The position numbers and the translations under genes are program-made. Shown here in pieces: positions 34,520 through 41,759 of a stretch of DNA of 64,000 nt (position 1 is the stretch's first letter; each line of letters begins with the position of its first letter). The notes beneath the pieces were generated by a model. That model did not search any database. It worked only from the letters and a program-made list of their open reading frames with translations, and was not told the origin of the DNA. This DNA is from JBJMHZ01 sp045807125 (GTDB lineage Bacteria > Actinomycetota > Actinomycetes > JAWWOL01), in contig JBJMHZ010000042.1 of NCBI GenBank assembly GCA_045807125.1, positions 124,001 through 188,000 on the forward strand, read 5' to 3'.

Positions 34520-35878
34520 ATGACCAACGACCTCGGCCAGCGCGTGAGCAACCTCCGGCGCCGCAAGGGCATGACGCAGGTCGAACTCGGCCGAGCTGTT
34601 GGCGTCGACCCAAGCTTCTTGTCACTCGTGGAGAAGGGCAAGCGGCGACCTAGCGACAGAGTGATTCGGGCACTCGCCGCTCAGCTCGGCACCACCGTTG
34701 AGCACCTCACGAACGGAACGAACGGGCGCGGTGGCGACCTGCGCAGCGTCGAGCTTGACCTGCGGTTCGCCGAGGTCGCGTTGCGCACGGGCGATCCCGC
34801 CTCGGCGCGCGACCGATTCGCCGCCGCGCACGAACAGGCGATCGCCCTAGGCGACGGCTATGTCGCAGAGCAGTACGAAGCCTTGTGGGGACTCGCACGC
34901 GCCTTCCAGGCGCTCGGCCAGTACCGAGAAGCCATCGTCGTTTTCGAAGCGCTGCTCGCCGAGCGCGAGCTGCCGTCGACCGTGCACCCCGTCACGGTGC
35001 AGATGCGGCTATGCAGGGCTTACACGAGCGTCGGCGACCTCCGTCGCGCCATCGACCTCGGGGAGTCGGCGCTCGCCGGAATCGGGCCGCTGGACAAGCC
35101 CGATGCGGTCGTCAGCGACGAGTTGGTCGAGCTCGCCTCGACACTCGCCGCCGCCTACCAGGAACGCGGCGACCTGACCCGCGCGCAGACACTCATCGAC
35201 ACCGTCGTCGTCGCCGCTGAGGCGACCGATTCAATGCGAGCTCGCGGTGCCGCGTACTGGACCGCCGCGACAGTCGCCGAGGCAAGCGGCGAGATACGCG
35301 CCGCGATCAAGCTAGCCGACCGCGCGCTCGCGCTGTACGGCGAGATCGGGCAAGCGTTCGCTGTAGCTGCACTCACCGGGAACATCGCTGCCTACTCCCT
35401 GCGGCTTCCCGACCCCGATCTTGCCGGTGCAGAAGCCCGGTTGCGGCAGTCCATCGCCGGCATGACGGAAGACGGCAGTCCCGCAGACGTGGCAGTGATG
35501 GAGACGGAGCTTGCCCGTTGCCACCTGCTAGCCGGACGTATCGACGAGGCAGTGGACATCGCTCGAACCGCGCTCGAACGAGCGACGGCAGCACCGCTCG
35601 AACGAGCGCGAGCGCTTGCCGTGCTGGCCGCCGCGCTCCTCGCATCCGGTCAAGCGGACAAGGCGGTGAGCGCCTACGAGGCAGCCGCCGAAGCGCTCGA
35701 GGGATGCGTAGCAGCCCGGCAGGCCGCGCTGGTCTGGCGCGAGCTGGCGGCCGTGCTCGACACCATGGACCGCCAGCGCGACGCCATCGGGGCGTTCGTC
35801 CGGATGGCGGCCGCGCTCGGCGTGCCGGACGTGCCGGTCCGCCCGCTCGCGGCCGTCATCCGAGCCGACAGAGGTTAG
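34520..35878 (+). CDS. XRE-HTH/TPR regulator B (candidate peptide receptor)
   Basis: The 452 aa protein is a close relative of regulator A. The HTH is at residues 4-60 (LGQRVSNLRRRKGMTQVELG, SFLSLVEKGKRRPSDRVIRA). TPR-like repeats follow from about 75 to the end (GDPASARDRFAAAHEQAIAL, SVGDLRRAIDLGESALAG, AAYQERGDLTRAQTLID). GGGAGAG precedes ATG 34520. It ends LGVPDVPVRPLAAVIRADRG. Its TAG overlaps the TAA of peptide gene B by 4 bp (TTAG), so transcripts from the two strands collide at their 3' ends. Confidence 0.87.
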   Translation: MTNDLGQRVSNLRRRKGMTQVELGRAVGVDPSFLSLVEKGKRRPSDRVIRALAAQLGTTVEHLTNGTNGRGGDLRSVELDLRFAEVALRTGDPASARDRFAAAHEQAIALGDGYVAEQYEALWGLARAFQALGQYREAIVVFEALLAERELPSTVHPVTVQMRLCRAYTSVGDLRRAIDLGESALAGIGPLDKPDAVVSDELVELASTLAAAYQERGDLTRAQTLIDTVVVAAEATDSMRARGAAYWTAATVAEASGEIRAAIKLADRALALYGEIGQAFAVAALTGNIAAYSLRLPDPDLAGAEARLRQSIAGMTEDGSPADVAVMETELARCHLLAGRIDEAVDIARTALERATAAPLERARALAVLAAALLASGQADKAVSAYEAAAEALEGCVAARQAALVWRELAAVLDTMDRQRDAIGAFVRMAAALGVPDVPVRPLAAVIRADRG

Positions 35879-36009
35879 CGGCTCCAGCAGCAGTTGACGC
35901 CTTGGGGAGAGCCGTCGGCGAGCGTGTACGCGGCAACCGCGTGAGTGGCGGTCAGCGCCGTGAGCGCGGCTGTGGCGGCGAGGAGGGTGGCGGCGATGGT
36001 CCGTCGCAT
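35875..36009 (-). CDS. Small secreted Cys-Cys peptide B (candidate signalling peptide)
   Basis: The 44 aa product starts MRRTIAAT, has an Ala/Leu/Thr-rich hydrophobic core and two possible cleavage sites (after HAVA or after YTLA). The second leaves DGSPQGVNCCWSR. AACGGAG lies 8 bp before ATG 36009; the longer in-frame reading to 36153 lacks an export signal at its start and is not preferred. It overlaps the end of regulator B. The tail shares LADG, a G-V-x-Cys-Cys core and a polar end with peptide A. Confidence 0.75.
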   Translation of the reverse strand: MRRTIAATLLAATAALTALTATHAVAAYTLADGSPQGVNCCWSR

Positions 36010-36024
36010 GGCGGGGCTCCGTTC

Positions 36025-36090
36025 TTCCGTGACAGGTGCCGGCGGCTTCGATTCGCCGGTCACGATGTTGGTCAGTATGGAGTCACGGAA
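36025..36090. promoter_or_regulatory. Inverted repeat upstream of peptide gene B
   Basis: TTCCGTGAC at 36025-36033 and its exact complement GTCACGGAA at 36082-36090 are 48 bp apart, between 16 and 81 bp upstream of the peptide B start. These are candidate half-sites for a regulator dimer bridging the promoter. Confidence 0.5.
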
Positions 36091-36120
36091 CTTCTGACCG
36101 TGTCTAGCCGCCGGACGACC

Positions 36121-36527
36121 GATGGCGCCGAGCGACGTCACGCTGTCGGCCATCGCCCAGCCGACCCAGAACCGCTGCTCGATGGGCGCCTCGACGAGGC
36201 GGTCGCCACGGCCCGTGACGCGCTCGAGCGGATAGCCGACGGGGCCGCGCCGTTGGAACGAACACGGGTGCAGGCCGTCCTCGCTGCTGAGCTACAAGCG
36301 CAAGGCGGCGAGGACGAAGCGATGACCGTCTACCTTGCCGCGGCGATGGCGTTGGGGCGGGTGGTGCGGGCAGGCAAGCCTCGTCGGTGCGGCGCAACCT
36401 GGCCGTCCTGCTCAAGGCGATGGGCCGCTACGAGGAGGGAACTGTCGCGTTAGAGCGGGCGGCTACGCTGGGCGTCCAAGTGTCGCCGTTGAGTGCGGTA
36501 CGGCCACCCGCCGATCCCCATCCCTGC
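36121..36527 (+). pseudogene. Debris of an XRE-TPR regulator (copy 5, C-terminal part)
   Basis: In three frames this encodes the last TPRs of a regulator. Bases 36121-36160 give SDVTLSAIAQPTQNRC (compare ADLAEIEKELARC in A). Next is LLDGRLDEAVATARDALERI, then APLERTRVQAVLAAELQAQG (compare LLAGRIDEAVDIARTALERA in B). After another shift near 36385 comes RRNLAVLLKAMGRYEEGTVA, then ERAATLGVQVSPLSAV (compare MAAALGVPDVPVRPLAAV). No HTH remains and no peptide gene was found beside it. Confidence 0.75.
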
Positions 36528-36580
36528 GCAAATGACCGCCGACAAAGATGGCCAACGAACGGCTCATCCGTCAACAAGCA

Positions 36581-36631
36581 TGGAGCGAACGGAGAATTTG
36601 AACCAACCTTGCGATCCGTAGTCCAAATCGC
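36581..36631 (-). repeat. tRNA-Arg-like 3'-half repeat 4, degenerate
   Basis: On the minus strand it reads GGACTACGGATCG (anticodon ACG kept, stem altered), then AAGGTTGG, TTCAAAT and TCTCCGTTCGCTCC. It aligns along the whole length of repeats 2 and 3 with many substitutions. The following 80 bp share motifs with the flank of repeat 1. Confidence 0.65.
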
Positions 36632-36810
36632 GCACTCCGATGGGAACCATAGTTCGCAGGCGGTTGACTCCGCCGGAGCCACAGCCCTCGCTAGCGAACG
36701 TAGGAGAAACGTCGAGGAGGACGCGCCGCGCCGGCGTAAGTCCACGAGCACCCGCAGAGCACAATGATCTCCGCACAACGCGTGAGGCGAGACGAACACA
36801 AGGAGTCACA

Positions 36811-37389
36811 ATGGTCGAGCATTTCTACTCGACGCAGCCGTTCCTCGCTTGGTGCTTGAATCACTTTTTCTACGGACGGCGTCACTATGCTTTTGTTGGT
36901 GCTCCCTTCCATCCCTACCGCCTCGTAAATCCAAATTCTTCTAACCCATGGAAGATGTACGGCGCACAATACGAGCCGTGGATAGACCGGGACCCCTACG
37001 ATGCCGTTGTGCAACAGAAGCGGATCACTATCCGGAAAGGCGTTATCGCAAACGCGTCGCTACTTACCATTCCGGAACGCAACGCCATTGATGCGATCTG
37101 CGGGAAGGTAGATCTGACATTCCTAGTGCCCTTAGTTTACCGGGTGGACACCTCAGCCATTAGCACCTCCCGCAAGGCAGTCAGGGGCTCGGGATCACTA
37201 GGCTCAAACGAATATTTGATTCAAGATCTAGGGGAACATGAGTTTGACATTTTGTTCTTTGACGCAGGTAGCGATCCGCGGCTGAGCGATCCGGACCTGC
37301 TTGTACTCGCAAGCTACTTGCTGGATGGCAGCGACAAGGTGAGTCGTCGTGAGGCGCTGAGAATACTCTGGTCACGGAGGACGCCTTGA
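36811..37389 (+). CDS. Island cargo protein 1, unknown (192 aa)
   Basis: ATG 36811 has AAGGAG 7 bp upstream. The protein is soluble and aromatic-rich near its start (EHFYSTQPFLAWCLNHFFYG, RRHYAFVGAPFHPYRL), with WKMYGAQYEPWIDRDPYDA and a later SLGSNEYLIQDLGEHEFDIL. It has no signal peptide or membrane helix. Codon use is visibly more AT-rich than the surroundings (AAA, TTT, ATT are common), a sign of transfer. It overlaps the next gene by TTGA. I do not recognise the family. A defence or element-maintenance role is only a guess from position. Confidence 0.7.
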   Translation: MVEHFYSTQPFLAWCLNHFFYGRRHYAFVGAPFHPYRLVNPNSSNPWKMYGAQYEPWIDRDPYDAVVQQKRITIRKGVIANASLLTIPERNAIDAICGKVDLTFLVPLVYRVDTSAISTSRKAVRGSGSLGSNEYLIQDLGEHEFDILFFDAGSDPRLSDPDLLVLASYLLDGSDKVSRREALRILWSRRTP

Positions 37390-38000
37390 CGATTGGCTAC
37401 AGCTACAGCGAGCGCCCTCCCTATCAGGTATGGCCCTACCGACCAGCCCCGCTGACCCTTGTAGTCGTAGCTGCTCCTTGGCGTATCGACGGCCGGCCGC
37501 TTCTGGAAATGTACCTAGACGAAGTGTTGTCTCTGCATGACATATTAACGCCCTATTCGGAGGGAGCCACTGCTAGTAGGGAGTTGCAGACTCTCCTCTA
37601 CAAAGTAACGCGCGTTGCGGACTTCCTCATGGATCGGGCTCGCGTCCCGGGCGAGATGGCAGAGTCGGACCCCGCCGCCCAGGCTATTTCAGCGTTGGGG
37701 GAGCTCCTGCAATTCAACGCAGCGAATGTCCGCTCGCTGATCCTAGCCGCAGGCGAAGAATCTGTCAGGCGGTTCAGGCTCGAACGAATAGTGCGAAATG
37801 AGACTTCTCCCACTGCGGAGTCAGAATTACTGCGGATACGAGCATCGCTCGATGAGCTCGCGCGCATAGCGAGGATCTCTTTGGCTGCGATCACGAATGA
37901 ATGCAGCCTCATATGGACCGCTCAGCATGAAGTCACCTATACTGACGAAGACTTGGATGCCGCCCTACGAGACGTCGGGGATGATCAGGAAAGCTCGTGA
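37386..38000 (+). CDS. Island cargo protein 2, unknown (204 aa)
   Basis: The TTG start at 37386 overlaps the stop of cargo 1 (TTGA) and has CGGAGGA just upstream, so the two are translated together. The N-terminal 40 residues are Pro/aromatic-rich (IGYSYSERPPYQVWPYRPAP). The rest is mainly helical and charged (LDELARIARISLAAITNECS). No membrane segment is seen. Lower GC than its neighbours, as in cargo 1. Not recognised. Confidence 0.68.
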   Translation: MTIGYSYSERPPYQVWPYRPAPLTLVVVAAPWRIDGRPLLEMYLDEVLSLHDILTPYSEGATASRELQTLLYKVTRVADFLMDRARVPGEMAESDPAAQAISALGELLQFNAANVRSLILAAGEESVRRFRLERIVRNETSPTAESELLRIRASLDELARIARISLAAITNECSLIWTAQHEVTYTDEDLDAALRDVGDDQESS

Positions 38001-38186
38001 CGGCCCGGCTCAGAGGCCCGTACTACCCGTCAGGAACACCCAGTGCAACGATCCGCGGCCGCACAAAGATACCGCGACACACTGCTCGCCAGCACAATGG
38101 GTACAACGCGCACGTTTCCTAGCCAGGTTCAGCGTGCAGGCGCAACGAATGCTTACCCACGCGACTGCACCCTGAGCGAGCCCGAA

Positions 38187-38825
38187 CTATGGTCCAGCAG
38201 CAAGATCGGCCTCCAGTTGGCTCACCGCCTCGCCGTAGGTTGCCGTCCAATCCTTGACCGCCGGCTTGGGGTGATCCCGCACAGCCCTATAGGTCTTGAT
38301 CAGGAGCGCGACGGCCTCCTCGGCCCCCGCTCAAGACAGAACGTTGCCGCCTCCGGCGACGTGTTGACACCCGTGGGATGCGGCACCGGCTCGGCGGCCT
38401 GCTCGAGGAAGTGGACGGCGCCGTTCCTATCCACGATCAAGGACTCCCAGCCGTCGTGGAGCTCTTGAACCAGCTTCGGATCGGTTACCGAGCAGCTCAG
38501 GACATTGGCGAGCTTGTTGATCGCCTTCGGTCCAGCGCCGCCCCCCGGAATTCTCCCACTTGTCAACGACCGCTTGGGGCTTCACGAGCCGGGCGAGCAT
38601 GGCGATGAAGGCCTCGACCGCGAACACGGAGCTACAGACGCAGGACAGCGCTCCACGGACCTCCACCGCAAGCTCTCCGGCCTGACGGCCTCTGCGAGCG
38701 AGACCTAAACCGTCAAGTGCGACGTGAGCCCACTGGATCCAGTAGTGCGAGGTGATCTTGAGTCCGCCGGCGGGGGAACTACCGGTCCCGCGGGCTGTCG
38801 CTCCCGGCACGTTCGCATCTTGCAT
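38187..38825 (-). pseudogene. Unknown helical protein gene, broken by two frameshifts
   Basis: Read leftward from ATG 38825, the first frame gives ITSHYWIQWAHVALDGLGLA, then CSSVFAVEAFIAMLARLVKP and QAVVDKWENS. A shift near 38550 leads to GPKAINKLANVLSCSVTDPK and ELHDGWESLIVDRNGAVHFL. A second shift near 38335 leads to AEEAVALLIKTYRAVRDHPK and YGEAVSQLEADLAAGP with a stop at 38187. The joined product is about 210 aa and all helical. The family is unknown. It lies between the low-GC cargo and repeat 3. Confidence 0.6.
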
Positions 38826-38872
38826 GGGCGCGCGCCTCCGGGGCCAGCTGACAGGAGCGTCAGCGCCCCCGT

Positions 38873-38891
38873 TGCTACACGCGCTGCTACA
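38873..38891. repeat. Paired TGCTACA beside repeat 3
   Basis: TGCTACA at 38873-38879 and 38885-38891, with the same 12-bp phase as beside repeat 2. The intervening bases (CGCGC against TGCGC) are also nearly the same. Confidence 0.6.
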
Positions 38892-38943
38892 AAATGAGCC
38901 GCCGAGGTGATCGCGGGGCGGTGCCTTGGCTGTCCGTAACGCT

Positions 38944-39010
38944 GTGACCTGCGAAGACGCGTGGCGCGCTCGGAGGGACTCGAACCCCCAACCTTCTGAT
39001 CCGTAGTCAG
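38944..39010 (-). repeat. tRNA-Arg(ACG) 3'-half repeat 3
   Basis: Identical over 67 bp to 34139-34205. On the minus strand it contains the anticodon loop CTACGGA, T-arm and acceptor 3' strand of a tRNA-Arg. The sequence that should be the D-arm and 5' acceptor strand does not fit, so no intact tRNA is present. Confidence 0.85.
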
Positions 39011-39242
39011 CTCGCGCTCAACGGTGTGGGTGACGCCTTCCCACGCGGGGTCTTGGCGAGCGGACAGCGCCTAGTTATCCGCTGCGTTGGCGATCTTGTC
39101 CTGGCGTGGCTACCGGAGAGGTGTGAACCGGTCGGGGGGCTGTGCATGACTCTCGCTGTGAAGGTCTGTCGCGGGGGGTGCAGGACGTGTCACGATCCGC
39201 TCGCTCCTGACCCGCCCGCCCTCCCGATCGGAGGTCCACCCG

Positions 39243-39494
39243 GTGCCCACCACCAAGATCCTGACGGGCCTCGCCGCGCTCGCGTGGATCATCGCGGTGG
39301 TGCTGGTGCTGGGCGACGGCGCGGACAACCACTTCGGGGAGGCCGGCCGGGCGGGCTACCTGATCGGGATGATGGCCATCACCCTGACGCTCACGGCATG
39401 GCTCCAGCGCCGCCTGCGCGCTGCCGTGGTCGCGTTCGAGTACGGCCGGCGGACCTGCGCAGCCATCGACCTGCCCGCCGACGATCGTCACTGA
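39243..39494 (+). CDS. Small two-helix membrane protein (83 aa)
   Basis: GTG 39243 has GGAGG 8 bp upstream. The protein has two membrane helices (about 5-24, LTGLAALAWIIAVVLVLGDG; about 38-55, LIGMMAITLTLTAW) and a short basic tail. It lies upstream of regulator C in the same direction, 84 bp before its start. Function unknown; such proteins are common in actinobacterial integrative elements. Confidence 0.65.
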   Translation: MPTTKILTGLAALAWIIAVVLVLGDGADNHFGEAGRAGYLIGMMAITLTLTAWLQRRLRAAVVAFEYGRRTCAAIDLPADDRH

Positions 39495-39578
39495 GCGCAT
39501 CGGCTACAAGATGCTTGCCTCTCCGCAAAGAACCACTCGTCGTCGCAACCGGTCATTACCGTCTTCGGGGGACGGACA

Positions 39579-41180
39579 ATGTCAACTAGCCCGGAGGGTG
39601 GCGTGGACGCCAGGGCGATCGGCGCCCGCGTCGCCGAGCTACGGCGCCGCAAGGGCTGGACGCAGCAGCAGCTCGCGAGAGCGCTGCCCCTATCCGACAG
39701 CTACGTGTCCATGATCGAATCAGGGACCCGGACAGCCAGCCAGCGGGTCATCGACCTGCTCGCCCAGCAACTCGACTGCTCGGTCACCTACCTGCGCACC
39801 GGACTTGGGCCAGACGGGTCGACGCTGTCGCTGGAACTGGAGCAGAGCTTCGCCGAGCTGGCCCTGCGATCCGGCGACACGGCCGCCGCGCTCGAGCGCT
39901 TCGTAGAAGTCGAGCGCGAGGCACGCGCCGTCGGACGCGCCGACATCGCCGCGGAGGCGCTGTACGGGGCGGCGCTGGCACGGGAAGTGACCGGCGACCT
40001 CGACGCCGCCGTCGATGGGTTCCAGCAGCTCGCCGACGACCCCGCCCTGCCGGCGTCCGTGAGCCGCGTCGCGGTCCTGATGATGCTGTGCCGCACCTCC
40101 ATGGACGTCGGCGAGCTCACCCGGGCGGTCGAGGTAGGCGAGACCGCACTCCGCGAGCACCGCGCCAGCGGAGCGGAAACGACCGAGAAGACCATCGAGC
40201 TGGTGGCGACCGTCGTCTACTGCTACTACCAGCGCGGCGACCTCGCCCGGGCGCGGAACCTCATCGAGTGGGCGATCACCGAGGCCGAGCGGCTCGGCTC
40301 CCCACGGGCCCGCGCCTCCGCCTACTGGAACGCCGCGCTCGTCGCCCACGGCCGCGGCCAGCTCCACGACGCGCGCCGGCTCACCGACCGGGCGCTGGCG
40401 ATCTACGGCGAGCTCGACAACCGACGGGCCCTCGCCATGCTGCGCCGCAACATGGCGTGGCTGATGCTCGACGAGGACGAGCGGTCGCACACCGAGGCGC
40501 GACCGCTGCTCGAGCGGGCGCTCGCCGAGCTGGTGGAGCTCGGCAGCCCCGGCGACGCCGCCGAGGCGCAAGCCGACCTGGCCCGCTGCCACCTCGCCGC
40601 CGGCGAGACAGCCGAGGCCGTCACCACCGCCCGCGAGGCAGCCGACCGCGCCGCGAGCGGCCCCCTCCTCGAGTCGGCGAAGGTGCGCGCCGTCCTCGCC
40701 GACGCGCTCCTCGAAGCCGGCCACGAGGAAGAGGCCGTCGCGACCTACCGAGCCGCGGCCGAGGATCTCACCCGCATCGGCGCGGCACGGCACGCCGCCG
40801 CCGTGTGGCGGCAGCTTGGCGCAGCCCTGCACTCCCTCGGCCGGGCCGACGAGGCCGTCGCCACGTACGAGTGCATGGCCGAGGTCACCGGGATAGCCGC
40901 CCCAACCCGCAAGCGGCAGCGAGCATCAGCCGTGGCAGCAGCCACCCAGAGCGGTGACCGGGCCGGCGTTGCCGCCGTCAGCGGCGAGAGCCGACGTGGC
41001 GGTCGTCGCACCCATGATCGACAAGGCAGCCAAGGCGCCGAGCACGACAGCAGTAAGACGTCGCATCGTGATGAGTCTCCTTCTTCACCGAGCGCCCCGC
41101 TCCGGCTGATCCCGAGCGGGCACGCATCCGACCATTCTCAGTACGACCAATGCCACGGCGATACCGTTTCGCTCAACTGA
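39579..41180 (+). CDS. XRE-HTH/TPR regulator C (candidate peptide receptor)
   Basis: The 533 aa protein has the same plan as A and B but is more diverged. The HTH is at about 12-70 (IGARVAELRRRKGWTQQQLA, SYVSMIESGTRTASQRVIDL). A TPR chain covers about 85-440 (LALRSGDTAAALERFVEVER, YYQRGDLARARNLIEWA, AHGRGQLHDARRLTDRAL). The last 90 residues are low-complexity and polar and run antisense over the whole of peptide gene C, so an ancestral stop near 40930 was probably lost. ATG 39579 is used; GTG 39603 with GGAGGG upstream is also possible. Confidence 0.85.
   Translation: MSTSPEGGVDARAIGARVAELRRRKGWTQQQLARALPLSDSYVSMIESGTRTASQRVIDLLAQQLDCSVTYLRTGLGPDGSTLSLELEQSFAELALRSGDTAAALERFVEVEREARAVGRADIAAEALYGAALAREVTGDLDAAVDGFQQLADDPALPASVSRVAVLMMLCRTSMDVGELTRAVEVGETALREHRASGAETTEKTIELVATVVYCYYQRGDLARARNLIEWAITEAERLGSPRARASAYWNAALVAHGRGQLHDARRLTDRALAIYGELDNRRALAMLRRNMAWLMLDEDERSHTEARPLLERALAELVELGSPGDAAEAQADLARCHLAAGETAEAVTTAREAADRAASGPLLESAKVRAVLADALLEAGHEEEAVATYRAAAEDLTRIGAARHAAAVWRQLGAALHSLGRADEAVATYECMAEVTGIAAPTRKRQRASAVAAATQSGDRAGVAAVSGESRRGGRRTHDRQGSQGAEHDSSKTSHRDESPSSPSAPLRLIPSGHASDHSQYDQCHGDTVSLN
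40926..41066 (-). CDS. Small secreted Cys-Cys peptide C (candidate signalling peptide)
   Basis: The 46 aa product starts MRRLTAVV, has a hydrophobic signal core and a cleavage site after SALA, leaving ADGGNAGPVTALGGCCHG. AAGGAG lies 11 bp before ATG 41066. It is antisense to the 3' end of regulator C. It shares the MRR start, the ALA-ADGG junction and the Gly-x-Cys-Cys tail with peptides A and B. Three independent occurrences at the same position beside the same receptor type make chance unlikely. Confidence 0.75.
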   Translation of the reverse strand: MRRLTAVVLGALAALSIMGATTATSALAADGGNAGPVTALGGCCHG

Positions 41181-41312
41181 CGAATGGGTGGCCGCCCTGG
41201 GCGCGGCTACCGTGCGTGACGAAGCCCAGTCGTGTGCACAACGAAAAGCCGCCCCGCCAGCCCCTTTGTCGGAGGGGGTGGCGAGGCGGACTTCCGTCAC
41301 GCGGAACGATCA

Positions 41313-41510
41313 TCAGGCCGAGGCGATCTCCCGCAAAGCGGCGGAGCGCAACAGCTCGGAGATCGAGACGTGCTGAGCCGCGGCCGCGGCGCGAAGCCGC
41401 GCCTGCTCGTCGGGCCGGACTCGCACACCGACGATCGCCTGTCGCTGCCGCCGGTTCGATCCTGATCTGGGACGCGTGTCGTTGCGGGTGGGGGCGTCGG
41501 TGCTCACCAT
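41313..41510 (-). CDS. Ribbon-helix-helix DNA-binding protein (65 aa)
   Basis: After a polar, Arg-rich start, the sequence QAIVGVRVRPDEQARLRAAA, then AAQHVSISELLRSAALREIA, is a typical RHH (CopG/MobC/NikA-like) fold: one beta strand and two helices. ATG 41510 follows GGAGGGA. It could be an antitoxin, a relaxosome accessory protein or a small repressor. Two copies of a 13-bp palindrome upstream suggest autoregulation. It is the last gene of the island before the prophage. Confidence 0.7.
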   Translation of the reverse strand: MVSTDAPTRNDTRPRSGSNRRQRQAIVGVRVRPDEQARLRAAAAAQHVSISELLRSAALREIASA

Positions 41511-41536
41511 TTCTCGGCTTCCCTCCGGGTGGGAGT

Positions 41537-41637
41537 GCGGTACAACCGCATCGTGCAGGGAGGCCACGGCGGCGCCGGGAAGGCGCGCCGGTGATCCCCG
41601 ACACGCCGACCGCCCACAGCCGCGCGGTACAACCGCA
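41537..41637. promoter_or_regulatory. Two palindromic sites upstream of the RHH gene
   Basis: GCGGTACAACCGC (GCGGT-ACA-ACCGC) occurs at 41537-41549 and again at 41624-41636, 87 bp apart and both upstream of the RHH start. These are likely operators for the RHH protein. Confidence 0.65.
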
Positions 41638-41759
41638 CATGTCACTAGGCCTGTGGCAGGATTCCCCTCGACGGGCGAGGTTGGGCCCTGGTCCGTCCGA
41701 ACGACAAGGCCCCTCCCGGCGCGAACCGAGAGGGGCCTGGGTCGGGGGCTAGCGCGGTC

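Noticed and set aside
31559..41144. Shared ATACTG/GTACTG motif upstream of the three peptide genes as a common -10 box
   Set aside because: Its distance to the starts varies (about 47, 64 and 73 bp) and no consistent -35 partner was found, so it may be chance.
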